Below are positions 12,561-23,512 of a stretch of 64,000 bases of DNA, piece by piece. A program made the position numbers and the translations under genes. How positions within the stretch are numbered: position 1 is the first letter of the stretch; every line of letters begins with the position of its first letter. The DNA comes from Mercurialis annua (taxonomy: Eukaryota > Streptophyta > Magnoliopsida > Malpighiales > Euphorbiaceae), in the NCBI RefSeq assembly GCF_937616625.2, contig NC_065571.1, forward strand, positions 15,440,501 through 15,504,500, in the 5' to 3' direction. The notes beneath the pieces are model-generated. The model had not been told where the DNA came from. It made no database searches and worked only from the letters and a program-made list of their open reading frames with translations.

Positions 12561-14360
12561 CTACTCTTCGTCGGCTCCAAATAACCGACGGTCTACGCCC
12601 TCCCAACAGCTAGGAACGTATTTTTTCAGGAACTGACCGTTGATCGCCCTGTCGTGCTCTTCCCCATCAATATCTGCCAACAAGTATGCTCCGCCTGTTA
12701 ACTTGTTGACCACAATAAAGGGGCCTTCCCAGTTCGGGCTCCATTTACCAAGCCGAGTGTCTTTATGGCCGATAGGCAAGACCGCTTTCCATACTATATC
12801 GCCCACGGAAAAAGTTTTCCGTTTTACTCGTTTGTTGTAAGCTCTCTCGACCCTTCTTTTCTGAGCTTCTAAGTGATCTAACGCCGTCAAGCGTTCGTCG
12901 TCAAGGTCAAGAGAATCTATCACCATCTTGTCAAAGTAATCTTCTTTGGACAATTCGCTCTGGTATCTGCGGCGAGTAGACGTGACGGTCAGCTCCATTG
13001 GCAACATCGCATCGTAGCCATAAACCAGTCTGAAAGGCGAAGTCCCGGTAGTCGACTTCTGACTAGTCCTATTCACCCACACAGCTTCTGATAAAAGCAC
13101 ATGCCATTGTCTTGGGTTTTCTTCAATCATCTTTTGCACTATGAGCTTGATAGCTTTGTTCGTGGCTTCGGCTTGTCCGTTGGCCTGGGCGTAGTACGAC
13201 GTTGAATGCAACATTTTTATCCCCATTTGGGAGGCCCACCAACTGATGTCGCTTCCTGTAAACATCGTCCCTTGATCCGTGGTTATGGACTCGGGCAGGC
13301 CGTGTCGGTGGACGATGTATTCTTTAAAGAACTTGATCACCGCTTCTTGTGTCGGCGACTTCAAAGGTTTAGCTTCGACCCACTTGGTGAAGTAGCAAGT
13401 GGTGATAATCACAAAAGTATGACCATCGGATGAGCCGGGGTATATTTTCCCTATCAGGTCGACCGCCCATCCTCTGAATGGCCATGGCTTGATGATGGAG
13501 TGCAGGTCTTCGGCCGGGACGTGTAGTATTGGGCCAAATTTCTGACAAGTTTCGCAACCTTTGGCATATCTTACGCAGTCTTGTTCCATTTTCGGCCAAT
13601 AAAAGCCGTATTTATGGATAAGCCACCTCATTCTGGGGCCCGCCTGGTGGGCGCCTGCTATACCTTCGTGTACCTCGGCCATAGCAAGCATCGCCTCTTG
13701 TGGACCGATGCATCTGAAGAGTAGCCCTTCAAAGCCCTTCTTATATAATTCGCCGGCTAAGACCACGTAATTAAGGGCTAAAGTCCTCAACCTCCTATTC
13801 GTGGCGTCTGGTTTTTCCAACCACTTCAGGAGCTCGTCCCTCCAATCTTGGGTGACGTCCAGCTGGTAAACCGAGAATTGTCTTTCGTCGAACGTGATGC
13901 CCCCGGTGTGGAGATTCGGTGTTTCCCTCTCTATGGCGTCGAACTCTCGGTTTACCTTGTAACCACTACCGTGCTGAGCTAGGTCGTTTGCAACGCCGTT
14001 ATCGGCCCTCTCTGTGTATTCTATCCTCGAATCCTGAAAGCCTTCGATCAGGTGTTTCGCCTTGTTGCAATACCTCACCAACAGCTCGGACTCGCATTTG
14101 AATTCTCCTGTCACTTGTTTAATGACCAGCAAAGAATCTCCTTTTACACTGATCGCCTTCGCCCCTAGCTCGGCTAAGATCTCAAAACCGAATATGAGGG
14201 CCTCATATTCCGCTTGATTGTTGGTGCATTCGAATTGGAGTCTGAATGACAACTGGTAGGATGCCCCCAAGGGCGTAACGATGTGTACTCCCGCGCCTGC
14301 CCCCTGGCTTGTCCTGGATCCGTCGAACCACATCTTCCACACGGCGATTCGAAGAACGTG
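12561..14360 (-). CDS. Archaeal-type RNase H and integrase of Tat element
   Basis: The open frame runs from about 14360 to TGA/TAA at 12561. First comes a second RNase H: WFDGSRTSQGAGAGVHI, TNNQAEYEALIFG, VKGDSLLVIKQV and ANDLAQHGSG keep the D-E-D-D residues. Then integrase: an HHCC finger (VHEGIAGAHQAG, then CETCQKF), core Asp in GWAVDLIGKI, Asp in ITTDQGTMFTG and Glu in NGQAEATNKAI. It ends with a GPF(I/V) tail module (NWEGPFIVV) and no chromodomain. Dual RNase H is the hallmark of the Tat lineage. The catalytic residues look intact, unlike those of the RT. The frame is +/-1 relative to the preceding RNase H. Confidence 0.88.
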   Translation of the reverse strand, partial: HVLRIAVWKMWFDGSRTSQGAGAGVHIVTPLGASYQLSFRLQFECTNNQAEYEALIFGFEILAELGAKAISVKGDSLLVIKQVTGEFKCESELLVRYCNKAKHLIEGFQDSRIEYTERADNGVANDLAQHGSGYKVNREFDAIERETPNLHTGGITFDERQFSVYQLDVTQDWRDELLKWLEKPDATNRRLRTLALNYVVLAGELYKKGFEGLLFRCIGPQEAMLAMAEVHEGIAGAHQAGPRMRWLIHKYGFYWPKMEQDCVRYAKGCETCQKFGPILHVPAEDLHSIIKPWPFRGWAVDLIGKIYPGSSDGHTFVIITTCYFTKWVEAKPLKSPTQEAVIKFFKEYIVHRHGLPESITTDQGTMFTGSDISWWASQMGIKMLHSTSYYAQANGQAEATNKAIKLIVQKMIEENPRQWHVLLSEAVWVNRTSQKSTTGTSPFRLVYGYDAMLPMELTVTSTRRRYQSELSKEDYFDKMVIDSLDLDDERLTALDHLEAQKRRVERAYNKRVKRKTFSVGDIVWKAVLPIGHKDTRLGKWSPNWEGPFIVVNKLTGGAYLLADIDGEEHDRAINGQFLKKYVPSCWEGVDRRLFGADEE

Positions 14361-14872
14361 ACTGTTTCCTCCTTGAGGGTAATGCCAGGGTGATCGGCCA
14401 AGAAGTCTGCCAACACTTGTCCTTTTACTGCTCTTTGGGGAACATACACCAATGTGAATTCGGACATTGCAATCGCCCATTTTCCAATCTGATTCCTCAG
14501 GTATGGCTTCGATAAGATATACTTAATGATATCGGTTTGGGATAATACATATACTACGACCGGCAACATATAGTATCGCAGCTTGCAGCATGTGAAGTAC
14601 AGGCATATACACATTTTTTCTATGTCGGTATAGCGAATCTCTGTGTCCGTCAATCCTCGGCTTAAGTAGTAGACTGCTCTCTCGACCCCATCGTCCTCTT
14701 GGGCGAGCATACATCCTAGGGATTCGTGTGCAGCCGATAGGTATAGCAACAACGGCTTATTCGGCTTTGGAGGGGTCATAACCGGAGGTTTTGCCAAGTA
14801 ACCTTTCAAGTCGTCGAACACCCTCTGTTGCTCGTCGGTCTCTTTTCCTCTCAGCAAAACACTCCAGCTGCG
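14345..14872 (-). pseudogene. First (Ty3-type) RNase H domain, broken at both ends
   Basis: Continues the RT frame after the in-frame TGA at 14875-14873. Recognisable parts are LLRGKETDEQQRVFDDLK, PPVMTPPKPNKPLLLYLSAA, YYLSRGLTDTEIRYTDIEK and PYLRNQIGKWAIAMSEF. The usual catalytic DAS near the start reads SAA, consistent with the dormant first RNase H of Tat elements. Around 14340-14360 the frame must change to reach the archaeal-type RNase H; after that point this frame encodes unrelated residues. The stop looks like a C-to-T change (CGA to TGA). Confidence 0.82.
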
Positions 14873-14875
14873 AAG

Positions 14876-16012
14876 TCAGCCCGCTGTGTTTGCTATCAAT
14901 CTTCTCAAAAAATTGATTTGACCGATGAGCCTCTGGAGCTGCTTCTTGGTTTTAGGTGGTTCAGCATTGATAATCGCCTTGGCTTTGTTCTTGTCTATTT
15001 CTACTCCCCGCTGGTGAACCAAGAAACCCAAGAAGTTTCCAGCCGAAACACCGAACGCGCATTTCAGAGGGTTCATTTTTAACCCATTGCGTCGTATACG
15101 CTCGAAACCTTTCCGGAGATCGGCCAGATGAACTTCGCCGGTATTTGACTTGATTACGACATTGTCGATGTAGACCTCAAGGCAGTCAAGGCCTCTGAAC
15201 ATCTTGTTCATCGCCCTCTGATATGTTGCCCCTGCGTTTTTTAAGCCGAAAGGCATCACGACCCATTCGTAGGCTCCGATCGGCCCGGGGCATCTGAAAG
15301 CCGTTTTGGAGATGTCTTCCTTGCTGATTGGAACTTGGTTGTACCCGGAGTGCGCATCGAGGAAACTGAGTATCGTGTGTCTGGCTGCCCTGTCTATCAG
15401 CATATCGGCCACAGGCATCGGGTATTCGTCCTTAGGTGTAGCCAGGTTGAGGTTCCGAAAATCTACGGATACTCGTAGCTTCCCGTTTTTCTTCATCACT
15501 GGCACGATGTTAGAGAGCCATTCGGTGTATTGGGCTTCCTGAATAAACTTGGCATCCTCCAGCCGCTTGATCTCATCCTGGATGAGAGTATCCACTTCCC
15601 TGGACATTCGCCGGGGAGGTTGCCGAAATGGCCGAAACCCACTCTTTAATGGAAGCTTATGTTCGGCGATATCAGGATCAAGGCCCGGCATTTCCTCGTA
15701 CGACCAGACAAAACAGTGCCGGAACTCAATGAGTAGGGCGATCAGTTGCTCTCTAAATCCCTCGTCCAATCCTGCGTTGATATACATAGGCTTAGGCGAT
15801 TCATCTGTCCCCAGATTGATTTCGAGGAGGTCGTCCTGTACTTGGACGGGATCGTCTTCTAACTTTCCGGTTGCCAATTGTATGTCCCCGATCCGCAGCG
15901 ATCCTGTTGGGTCCTGATCCTGGTCCTCATAGATGCATTCGGCCGATGTAATATCATACAGCGAGGTTAACTGTCTAATTTTCTCCCTCAATTCTTTATG
16001 TCGTGCTATCAT
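14876..16012 (-). CDS. Reverse transcriptase of Tat element, altered active site
   Basis: Reading frame of 378 aa with a full gypsy RT: PLKSGFRPFRQPPRRM, the KKNGKLRVSVDFRNLN palm motif, FLDAHSGYNQ carrying the first catalytic Asp, MPFGLKNAGATYQR, then VYIDNVVIKS where the family has YIDD or YVDD. The second Asp of the catalytic pair is replaced by Asn (AAT on the coding strand). This should abolish polymerase activity. The start ATG overlaps the protease stop (ATGA). The frame ends at TGA 14875-14873, with RNase H continuing in the same frame beyond it. A Gag-Pol product from this copy should therefore be both truncated and inactive. Confidence 0.9.
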   Translation of the reverse strand: MIARHKELREKIRQLTSLYDITSAECIYEDQDQDPTGSLRIGDIQLATGKLEDDPVQVQDDLLEINLGTDESPKPMYINAGLDEGFREQLIALLIEFRHCFVWSYEEMPGLDPDIAEHKLPLKSGFRPFRQPPRRMSREVDTLIQDEIKRLEDAKFIQEAQYTEWLSNIVPVMKKNGKLRVSVDFRNLNLATPKDEYPMPVADMLIDRAARHTILSFLDAHSGYNQVPISKEDISKTAFRCPGPIGAYEWVVMPFGLKNAGATYQRAMNKMFRGLDCLEVYIDNVVIKSNTGEVHLADLRKGFERIRRNGLKMNPLKCAFGVSAGNFLGFLVHQRGVEIDKNKAKAIINAEPPKTKKQLQRLIGQINFLRRLIANTAG

Positions 16013-17274
16013 TTTGAATCTTTGAGGATGGTGGATCGGCCTTTGCCCCCGAGGGTCACTGACACCGGCCGATCCGAGTTAACAAGCAAGCGAGGAACGC
16101 TCGTCTCTCCTTTCGAACTAAGGGATTGTATGTTGCGCACCTCTTCATCGTATAAACGTGCTTCGAGTACGTTATGGTCCTCGCCGAAGGGGTTGGGATC
16201 GCCCTGCACAACTTCGGCCTCGCCGTCATCTCGCCATATGAAGAGCATTTGATGCATGGTCGACGGTATACACATGTTGGAGTGTATCCAATCGCGGCCG
16301 AGCAGAATATTGTAGTTGCTCCGGGCATTGACTACGAAAAACCCTTCTTCGGTTTCTACTCGCCCTACCTTAATTCTGAGGGTAATGTACCCCTCAGCCG
16401 GCGTTTCGCCCCCTGCGAAGTCAGTCATGTAAACATCGGTCGGGCCAAGCTGATCCCGTGTTATGCTCAGTTTTTTGAGCATTTTCGCCGGTAGTATGTT
16501 GACGCCAGCCCCGTTATCAATGAGGACTCTGTTAATCGACACCTTTTTCAAATCGGCCTTGATGTACAGTGGCCGAATGTGCCTAGTCATCCTTGTTGGA
16601 GGTTTGCTAAGGGATACTACCGCGGTATCATCGGCGCTATCTTCTTCCGGTACGATTACATCGCCTTCCAACGTTGCCTTCTGCCCCGGTTTACTCTTGT
16701 ATGAGTTGGGGAGCGTGACCACTTTTACTCCGTATTCGTCCCTTACCACCGGGACCCAGGCTTTCAACACGCCCTTCTTGTGTGAGACGACGACCTCGCG
16801 GTCTTTAGGCAATCTTGCTTTAAGCTGACCACCGTGGTGCGATACGAGTACGTCCTTGTAGGACGGTCGGCCGCTAGAATCTTCGTCGTCTTTGTGAACT
16901 ACTGCCGTAACGGACACATTGGCCGCTTGTTTTTCGCTCTTTGGCATCCACACCTTCCTTACCTTGGCATTTCGCCTATCAGGCGATTTGGCATCAGCAT
17001 CGGCCTGGTTCCTTGCCCCCAGTCTCTCGGCTATTGGCCTATTTCCGTGCTGCTCTCTGGGAGCCGATTCTGTCCCGTGATTCGCCCGCGACTCTTGTCG
17101 CAGCCTTTGCATTCGCCTCTTCTGGGTTTTCGTAATACGAGGGGTCTCCTCCGTTGGCCGAAATATCCTCTTGAATACATTAGTGGTAGGCCTCTTCTGT
17201 GGCTCATGTCTCTGCCACTGTTCTGTGGGCGATCTTGGTTTAAAGGTCTTGGGATGCTTCCTCGTGTTCTCGCC
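16009..17274 (-). CDS. Aspartic protease region of Tat element
   Basis: Open in the gag frame directly after the gag TGA; the first ATG is at 17112. A basic linker (RQESR, KSPDRRNAKVRKVW) precedes a retropepsin-like domain with the active-site segment VLIDNGAGVNIL and the later ILLGRDWIH, the flap-to-C-terminal signature of plant gypsy proteases. Asn after the catalytic Asp is common in this lineage. The frame stops at TGA 16011-16009, which overlaps the next reading frame as ATGA. Shifting by one base is needed to reach RT, either as a programmed event or because of an indel. This polypeptide would process Gag-Pol if made. Confidence 0.85.
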   Translation of the reverse strand, partial: GENTRKHPKTFKPRSPTEQWQRHEPQKRPTTNVFKRIFRPTEETPRITKTQKRRMQRLRQESRANHGTESAPREQHGNRPIAERLGARNQADADAKSPDRRNAKVRKVWMPKSEKQAANVSVTAVVHKDDEDSSGRPSYKDVLVSHHGGQLKARLPKDREVVVSHKKGVLKAWVPVVRDEYGVKVVTLPNSYKSKPGQKATLEGDVIVPEEDSADDTAVVSLSKPPTRMTRHIRPLYIKADLKKVSINRVLIDNGAGVNILPAKMLKKLSITRDQLGPTDVYMTDFAGGETPAEGYITLRIKVGRVETEEGFFVVNARSNYNILLGRDWIHSNMCIPSTMHQMLFIWRDDGEAEVVQGDPNPFGEDHNVLEARLYDEEVRNIQSLSSKGETSVPRLLVNSDRPVSVTLGGKGRSTILKDSK

Positions 17275-19311
17275 TCATTTGACCTTAAAACACGTACTGC
17301 ATGAGGGGCAAGTCATATCTGCAGTGGGCGAGCTGTATCGCTTCCTCTTCTGTTGCTGAGGTCGCCCTTTTTCTCCTCGCCACTTTGAACCGTCGGTCTC
17401 TATTCTCGGCTTGGGCCTTCTAGGGTTCCACTTGCTTTGTATCTGCCCTTGCTCTAGGTAGTTATCAAAGTGGGGCCGAACGGTGTTGATGGACACGTAT
17501 TTTACATCGGCCTCTTTCTTCGTCGGGAAGAGAAGTTTTCCTTCGTTAATTGCCTTCTGGATCACGTTTCTGAAATTTACGCAATTGTTCATACTGTGCC
17601 TCCAGGAATTGTGGTACTTGCAATAATCTTTACCGACCAGCTCCTCCGACGGTGGAATTGTATGACCCTTGCTTAAAGCGATCTGTCCATCCTTCAACAA
17701 GGCATCGAATATGTCGTCGGCTTTAGTCAGGTCGAACGAATACTCCTTTTGTACCACCGCAGTTTTATTTCTCTTAACGAAGCCAGGCTTTCGCAAGGCC
17801 GAACACTCCAGGGGTTTCGTTCCCAAAAATTCGGCCATGTTGACTTCATCTTCGGAACCACTATCCTCGCTATCGGATACCACGGCCACGTCAAGCTGGT
17901 CTTTGTAATAGGTCCCTTTAGATGCGCCTTTCCTCTGCTCTTTCTCCTGGAGGAGTCTTTCGTAGCTCGTCACCCTGTTCGTTAGCTCGAACAAGTCACG
18001 AAACCTGTGGCCCTCGAAGTGCTCCCTCATGGCAAAACTCATCCCTCTTACCACCATAGGTACGCAATCGGCCTCTGACATTTTGGTGGAGCACCTAGTC
18101 CTGAGATTTCTAAATCGGCCGATATACTTCTCTGCCGACTCGCTCGGTAGCTGCGAGATTCGGGCGAGGTCGGCCAGGGTGACATCAGGTGGTGCCCTGT
18201 AAAACTCTTCATGGAAGAGGATTTCGAGGTCCTTCCATGTGTCAACCGAATTGGGCGACAATCTAGAGTACCACGTAAACGCCATTTTTGTCAAAGAGCT
18301 GGCGAAAAGCCGGAGCTTCCAGAAATCGTGAGCGGCTGCTTCGCCGCATTGGGCTGAAAAACGGGCGACATGTTCAACCGTAGATTGGCCCTTCTCTTCG
18401 CCCGAAAAAAGACTAAACTCCGGCACTTTATACCCCCTTGGGAAAGGATATAACTTGTCGATCCAGTCTGGATATGGTTTCATGTATGATGGGCGAGGCA
18501 TGGGTCGCAGGTCCACCCCGAGCCTTTCTAGCATGTCCACGAGTTGCCCTTGATTGTATATATTTGGATCGCCTCCCTCTGAGTACGATCGTTCGCCCGT
18601 GTTGGGCTCCTGGGGGTTGGCCCCAGTAGCTCCCCCTTGTGGTCTAGCTTCGCCTTGTGGGTTGGACGAGCTTGCCCCCGGGTGATCGGCCCTTCCTGAG
18701 AACTCGGCCCCGTTCCTCGTTAAGAGCTTAACGGAACCATATGTATACCCCATCTTGCTGGGTTGTTGTTCGGCCGAACCACCTGGTTGACCAAAACGGC
18801 TCGGTGTTTGGTTCTGTTCGGCCCTCCTGTACCCCTGATCGGCCGCGAATTGCCCAGAAAATAATCGCCATAGGTTTTCCATTGCCTTGTTGAGGCCGTC
18901 TAAGTTCCCTTGGATCTGCCTCTGGACCGACGTTTGGTCGGCCATGATGTTCCTCATTACTTCGGACATCTGATGCATAGCACCGTCGAACATCTGTTTG
19001 TTCTCCTGCGCTATCTCGCCCCTCATGGCCGAGAAATCGGCTTGTGATAAAGAAGGGCGAGAGGGAGGAAGCTGGCGTGAGTAGTCTATCATGTCATCGG
19101 TCGCGTCGTCGACCTTGTCCTTAGGTAGGTTTCCCTCGGTGTCCGTTGTATTCGGCACCTTGCTTGATTGGTTCACCTGTTTGTCCTTGGCCATGGTTTC
19201 TGATCTATCCGAATCTGATTCGTCTACTATGTCACCTTCCTTCCGTTGTTGTCGGCGTATGGACCGAGCGTGCCTGGAATCGTCCTTAAAGTCCGTTTTT
19301 GTGCTAACCAT
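17275..19311 (-). CDS. gag: Gag of Tat element
   Basis: Capsid polyprotein of 678 aa. The first ~200 residues are charged and low complexity. The Retrotrans_gag core lies at about residues 290-460 (FSLFSGEEKGQ through FTWYSRLSP and FHEEFYR). Near 585 there is a CKYHNSWRHSMNNC zinc-knuckle-like motif, and the tail is CPSCSTC. The start is only 7 bp downstream of the primer binding site, so there is almost no leader. The frame ends in TGA at 17277-17275, and translation in the same frame continues without further stops into the protease region. The TGA is therefore either a readthrough site or a nonsense mutation. Confidence 0.88.
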   Translation of the reverse strand: MVSTKTDFKDDSRHARSIRRQQRKEGDIVDESDSDRSETMAKDKQVNQSSKVPNTTDTEGNLPKDKVDDATDDMIDYSRQLPPSRPSLSQADFSAMRGEIAQENKQMFDGAMHQMSEVMRNIMADQTSVQRQIQGNLDGLNKAMENLWRLFSGQFAADQGYRRAEQNQTPSRFGQPGGSAEQQPSKMGYTYGSVKLLTRNGAEFSGRADHPGASSSNPQGEARPQGGATGANPQEPNTGERSYSEGGDPNIYNQGQLVDMLERLGVDLRPMPRPSYMKPYPDWIDKLYPFPRGYKVPEFSLFSGEEKGQSTVEHVARFSAQCGEAAAHDFWKLRLFASSLTKMAFTWYSRLSPNSVDTWKDLEILFHEEFYRAPPDVTLADLARISQLPSESAEKYIGRFRNLRTRCSTKMSEADCVPMVVRGMSFAMREHFEGHRFRDLFELTNRVTSYERLLQEKEQRKGASKGTYYKDQLDVAVVSDSEDSGSEDEVNMAEFLGTKPLECSALRKPGFVKRNKTAVVQKEYSFDLTKADDIFDALLKDGQIALSKGHTIPPSEELVGKDYCKYHNSWRHSMNNCVNFRNVIQKAINEGKLLFPTKKEADVKYVSINTVRPHFDNYLEQGQIQSKWNPRRPKPRIETDGSKWRGEKGRPQQQKRKRYSSPTADMTCPSCSTCFKVK

Positions 19312-19318
19312 AAACTGG

Positions 19319-19336
19319 TCCCCAGTGGAGTCGCCA
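19319..19336 (-). promoter_or_regulatory. Primer binding site, tRNA-Arg type
   Basis: The minus strand reads TGGCGACTCCACTGGGGA five bases inside the LTR. It matches the 3' end of plant tRNA-Arg(ACG) from memory, with one mismatch. A tRNA-Arg primer is usual for Tat/Ogre elements. Confidence 0.8.
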
Positions 19337-19341
19337 AAAGA

Positions 19342-19819
19342 TGTTCGCCTGGAAATATTCCGGACTCGAATCTTTGAATTTATAATCGGGATCGGTTTGA
19401 GGTTTGATACTATAACGAACCTATGCAGATATTCGCAGGGCTTGTTTGGTTAAAGACACTTAACCACGTGATTTAAGAAGTAATAATCTGGGAGTTAAGA
19501 ACTCAGGCGAGATTAATACCGAAAACTACTCCTAAGTTAAAACAATCCGGAGATTGCGAGATAAAAAGCACTGGGCTTGGTTTTTGATTGATTGATTTGT
19601 TGATACAAAAATAATGAAGCTCTGAGCTATTTATAGCTCCTCATAATCCAGACTCCTAATCCAACTAGGACTAAAATTCTAAAAAGTAAAATACTCCTAA
19701 TGAGTTACAAACTCCTAATAAGAAGAAAAAAAAGCAATAATTAAAAGACTTTTCGTTGGGCCTGAATCCCTTGTAAGCCCACATGAAACTCCTATTCAAC
19801 AATTATTTGGGCCGGTGTA

Positions 19820-19823
<4 letters not shown>
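19342..19823 (-). repeat. 5' LTR of Tat element
   Basis: 482 bp, the same length as its partner. The minus strand carries CTATAAATAG at 19636-19627, a good TATA box for the genomic RNA. Confidence 0.93.

Positions 19824-19872
<49 letters not shown>
19824..19872. repeat. (TA)n microsatellite
   Basis: A continuous TA run that also supplies the TATAT target duplication of the Tat element. The unit-1 homologue near 7210 is shorter. Confidence 0.9.
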
Positions 19873-19875
<3 letters not shown>

Positions 19876-20355
19876 TAATCGAAAATTAAACTAAAAATGA
19901 TTGTCATTTCGGCTAAGTAGATCATTTTTTTAAAGATGAGAAAACTCTATAGTAACAACCTCTCCATATACGTCTAAAATTTTGATAACTTTATCATAAT
20001 TAAAGAAGTCAAAGATTAACCAAAATAATTAGCATCAAATATAAGTATATTGTTATTTTATTTGTATAAGGTATTTTAATTTATTTATTTATCACTGAAG
20101 AATTATACCAATTTTCTTCCAATAGATAAATAAATAACAAATTATAACAAAATAACTATAGAAACATCTATCAAAAACTATATATATTTTGTGTTATTTC
20201 CATAAAATCTAAATCACTTATTAAAACATTCCATATAATAAATTTTATTTTGAGTAGATGAAAATAAAACAATAACTAACCTTATAATAAATATGATGAA
20301 AGAAAATTATGACATGTAAAAAAAGTGAAATTATTAAATAAAAACAGACTAATCA

Positions 20356-20530
20356 AATTAATTGAGCATGTGATTTGAGGTACCTGTCTTCGGTGTTCAA
20401 TAGCTTCATATTTCATCCAAAATTAAATGTATTAAATATGTAAATTAATTGAGCATGTGATTTGAGGTACCTTTCTTCGGTGTTCAATAGCTTCATATTT
20501 CATCCAAAAGGTATTAAATATGTAAATTAA
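20356..20530 (+). repeat. 87-bp tandem repeat, two copies
   Basis: AATTGAGCATGTGATTTGAG followed by a GTACCT.TCTTCGGTG block occurs twice, 87 bp apart, at the end of duplication unit 2. Confidence 0.8.
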
Positions 20531-20659
20531 ATTAAAAATGATTGTCACTTAAGTTTTTAATTAGAGATAGCTAAAAGTTTAAAACAAATCAAACAATATG
20601 TTATTAATAAGAGCATATGGTTTTAAAAATTATAATTTATGGTGTATCTATAAAATTTA

Positions 20660-21260
20660 TTTCGTTAAAATAATCAAGATAGATAAAAATATGTATCTAC
20701 GATGTATCAGTTGTGTATCTATGATGTATCGACAATTTATCTACAATGTGTGAGTGATGTATATACGATGTACGATTGATGTACCCAATATGTATATACA
20801 TAATAACTAAGCCAATAACTATATAATGTCTTCATTAAATTTATCATCAGTTGAAGTTAATCTTAGACATACGAGTTTATATCAAAAATGTAAATATTTA
20901 CAATTTTCTAGTTTACATAACAAACCAAATCTCAGAAATAATTTAGATACATCTTATAAACAATTCATGTGCATTTTAAAAATATTTCAGATACATCTCA
21001 AAAACATCACAAATACATCTCGAAACCAGCTCAGCTACATTCTTCGAAATAAAGGAAGCAGTCGAAACTTCTTATAGAAAATATTGATGAAATCGACAAA
21101 CTACAAAACATAAGAGAAAATCAGTAAATAAAAATAGATTAATTAATATCACCTTATACATACAAAGATATAAAAATAATACATTTCAGATACATTTAAT
21201 AAACAACTTAGATACATCTGAAAAATAATCCAGATGCGTGTCAGAACTAGCTCATGTACA
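20660..21260. repeat. Degenerate GATACATC/GATGTATC repeat field
   Basis: GATGTATC-like words (ACGATGTATC, CTATGATGTATC, GTGATGTATA) are frequent on the left. Their complement (CAGATACATC, CAAATACATC, AGATACATC) is frequent from about 20940 on, so the two halves are in opposite orientation. No ORF here looks real. Confidence 0.5.
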
Positions 21261-22529
<1,269 letters not shown>

Positions 22530-22603
22530 TAACCATGTTCCCAGAAAAAAGATACTTTCGAGAAACGACGAGCACGACTGAAGTGTTGATATACTCTTTA
22601 TTT

Positions 22604-23503
22604 GGCTAATAATCACCCATGGCACCTCAACTTTAGGGGTACGGGCGCTAAATCCCCTGATGTTTAAAAACGGGCGCTAAACCCCCTAAGCTTTGTGTCG
22701 GCGCTCACAAAACCCCCTAACCTCCAAATATGACGAAAATACCCCTGGCGCCGTTTTTTCAGTCAATTCTCAGTCTTAAAAAAAACTGACACTGCCATAT
22801 CATCTGACACGTTAGAAATATACCTTAAAAATTTCAAACACCCAAAATACCCTTACTTTAATTTAGAAAAAGACAAAAAAGAAACAAACCAACCCAATCT
22901 AATCTAACCATTTGATTAACCACAACAACCAACCCAACCAGCACTCCCACCCAACCACCGCCGCCACCCTACCACTGCCGGAAAATTTTTCCGGTCATCT
23001 TCTCCGAGCGGAAGATGACCGGAAAAATTTTCCGGCCAAGAACAGCAGCAAGGATCTGTTCTTGGAACAGATCCTTGCCTGGATCTGTTTCCGGATGACC
23101 GGAAAAATTTTTCCGGTCATCTTTCATTTGGAGAAGATGACCGGAAAATTTTTTGGCGGTGATGTGGCGGAGGTGGTTGGGTTGGGGTGGTTTGGGTTAG
23201 AACAGGTGGTTGGATTTTGGGTTGAGTTTTTTTTTTTAATCAGATATTATATTTAGGGGTGTTTTGGGTATTTTTATTTTTTTTTTGTCTTTTGATGACG
23301 TGTCAACTGACACATGGTGTCAGTCAATTTTTTTTGTTTTAAAGACAGCCGCCAAATAAAAAACGGCACAAAGGGTATTTTCGTCCAAAAGGGCCATTGT
23401 GAGCGCCGACACAAAGTTTAGGGGGTTTAGCGCCCGTTTTTAAACATCGGGGGATTTAGCGCCCGTACCTCTAAAGTTGAGGGGCCATGGGTGATTATTA
23501 GCC
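22604..23503. mobile_element. MULE-type MITE 1 with long TIRs
   Basis: A 900-bp element. The ends GGCTAATAATCACCCATGG... are inverted repeats more than 130 bp long with few mismatches. The 9-bp target duplication TCTTTATTT at 22595-22603 and 23504-23512 is perfect, which fits Mutator-like elements. The centre holds nested dyads around ...AAATTTTTCCGGTCATCTTC... No transposase is present. Confidence 0.9.
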
Positions 23504-23512
23504 TCTTTATTT

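Larger units (their letters stand above)
8037..19823 (-). mobile_element. Tat-lineage Ty3/gypsy retrotransposon
   Basis: A complete 11,787-bp LTR element in minus orientation. Its 482-bp LTRs (5' LTR 19342-19823, 3' LTR 8037-8518) begin TG and end CA and are flanked by TATAT at 8032-8036 and 19824-19828. The order gag, protease, reverse transcriptase, RNase H, second archaeal-type RNase H, integrase is diagnostic of the Tat/Ogre lineage. An antisense spliced gene fills the 3' part. Only three LTR differences were seen, so the insertion is young. The coding frame is broken between gag and PR, PR and RT, RT and RNH, and RNH and aRNH, and the RT active site is altered, so the element should not be self-sufficient. 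Confidence 0.95.
7736..20379 (+). repeat. Tandem duplication, unit 2, split by the Tat element
   Basis: The second copy occupies 7736-8036 and resumes at 19829-20379, ending in the same TTGAGCATGTGATTTGAG. The interruption is exactly the LTR element 8037-19823 plus its 5-bp duplication. Only this copy carries the insertion, so the duplication came first. Confidence 0.85.

Noticed and set aside
22912..23256. 114-aa ORF in MITE 1
   Set aside because: It reads through the internal hairpins of a non-coding MITE and has no known domain.
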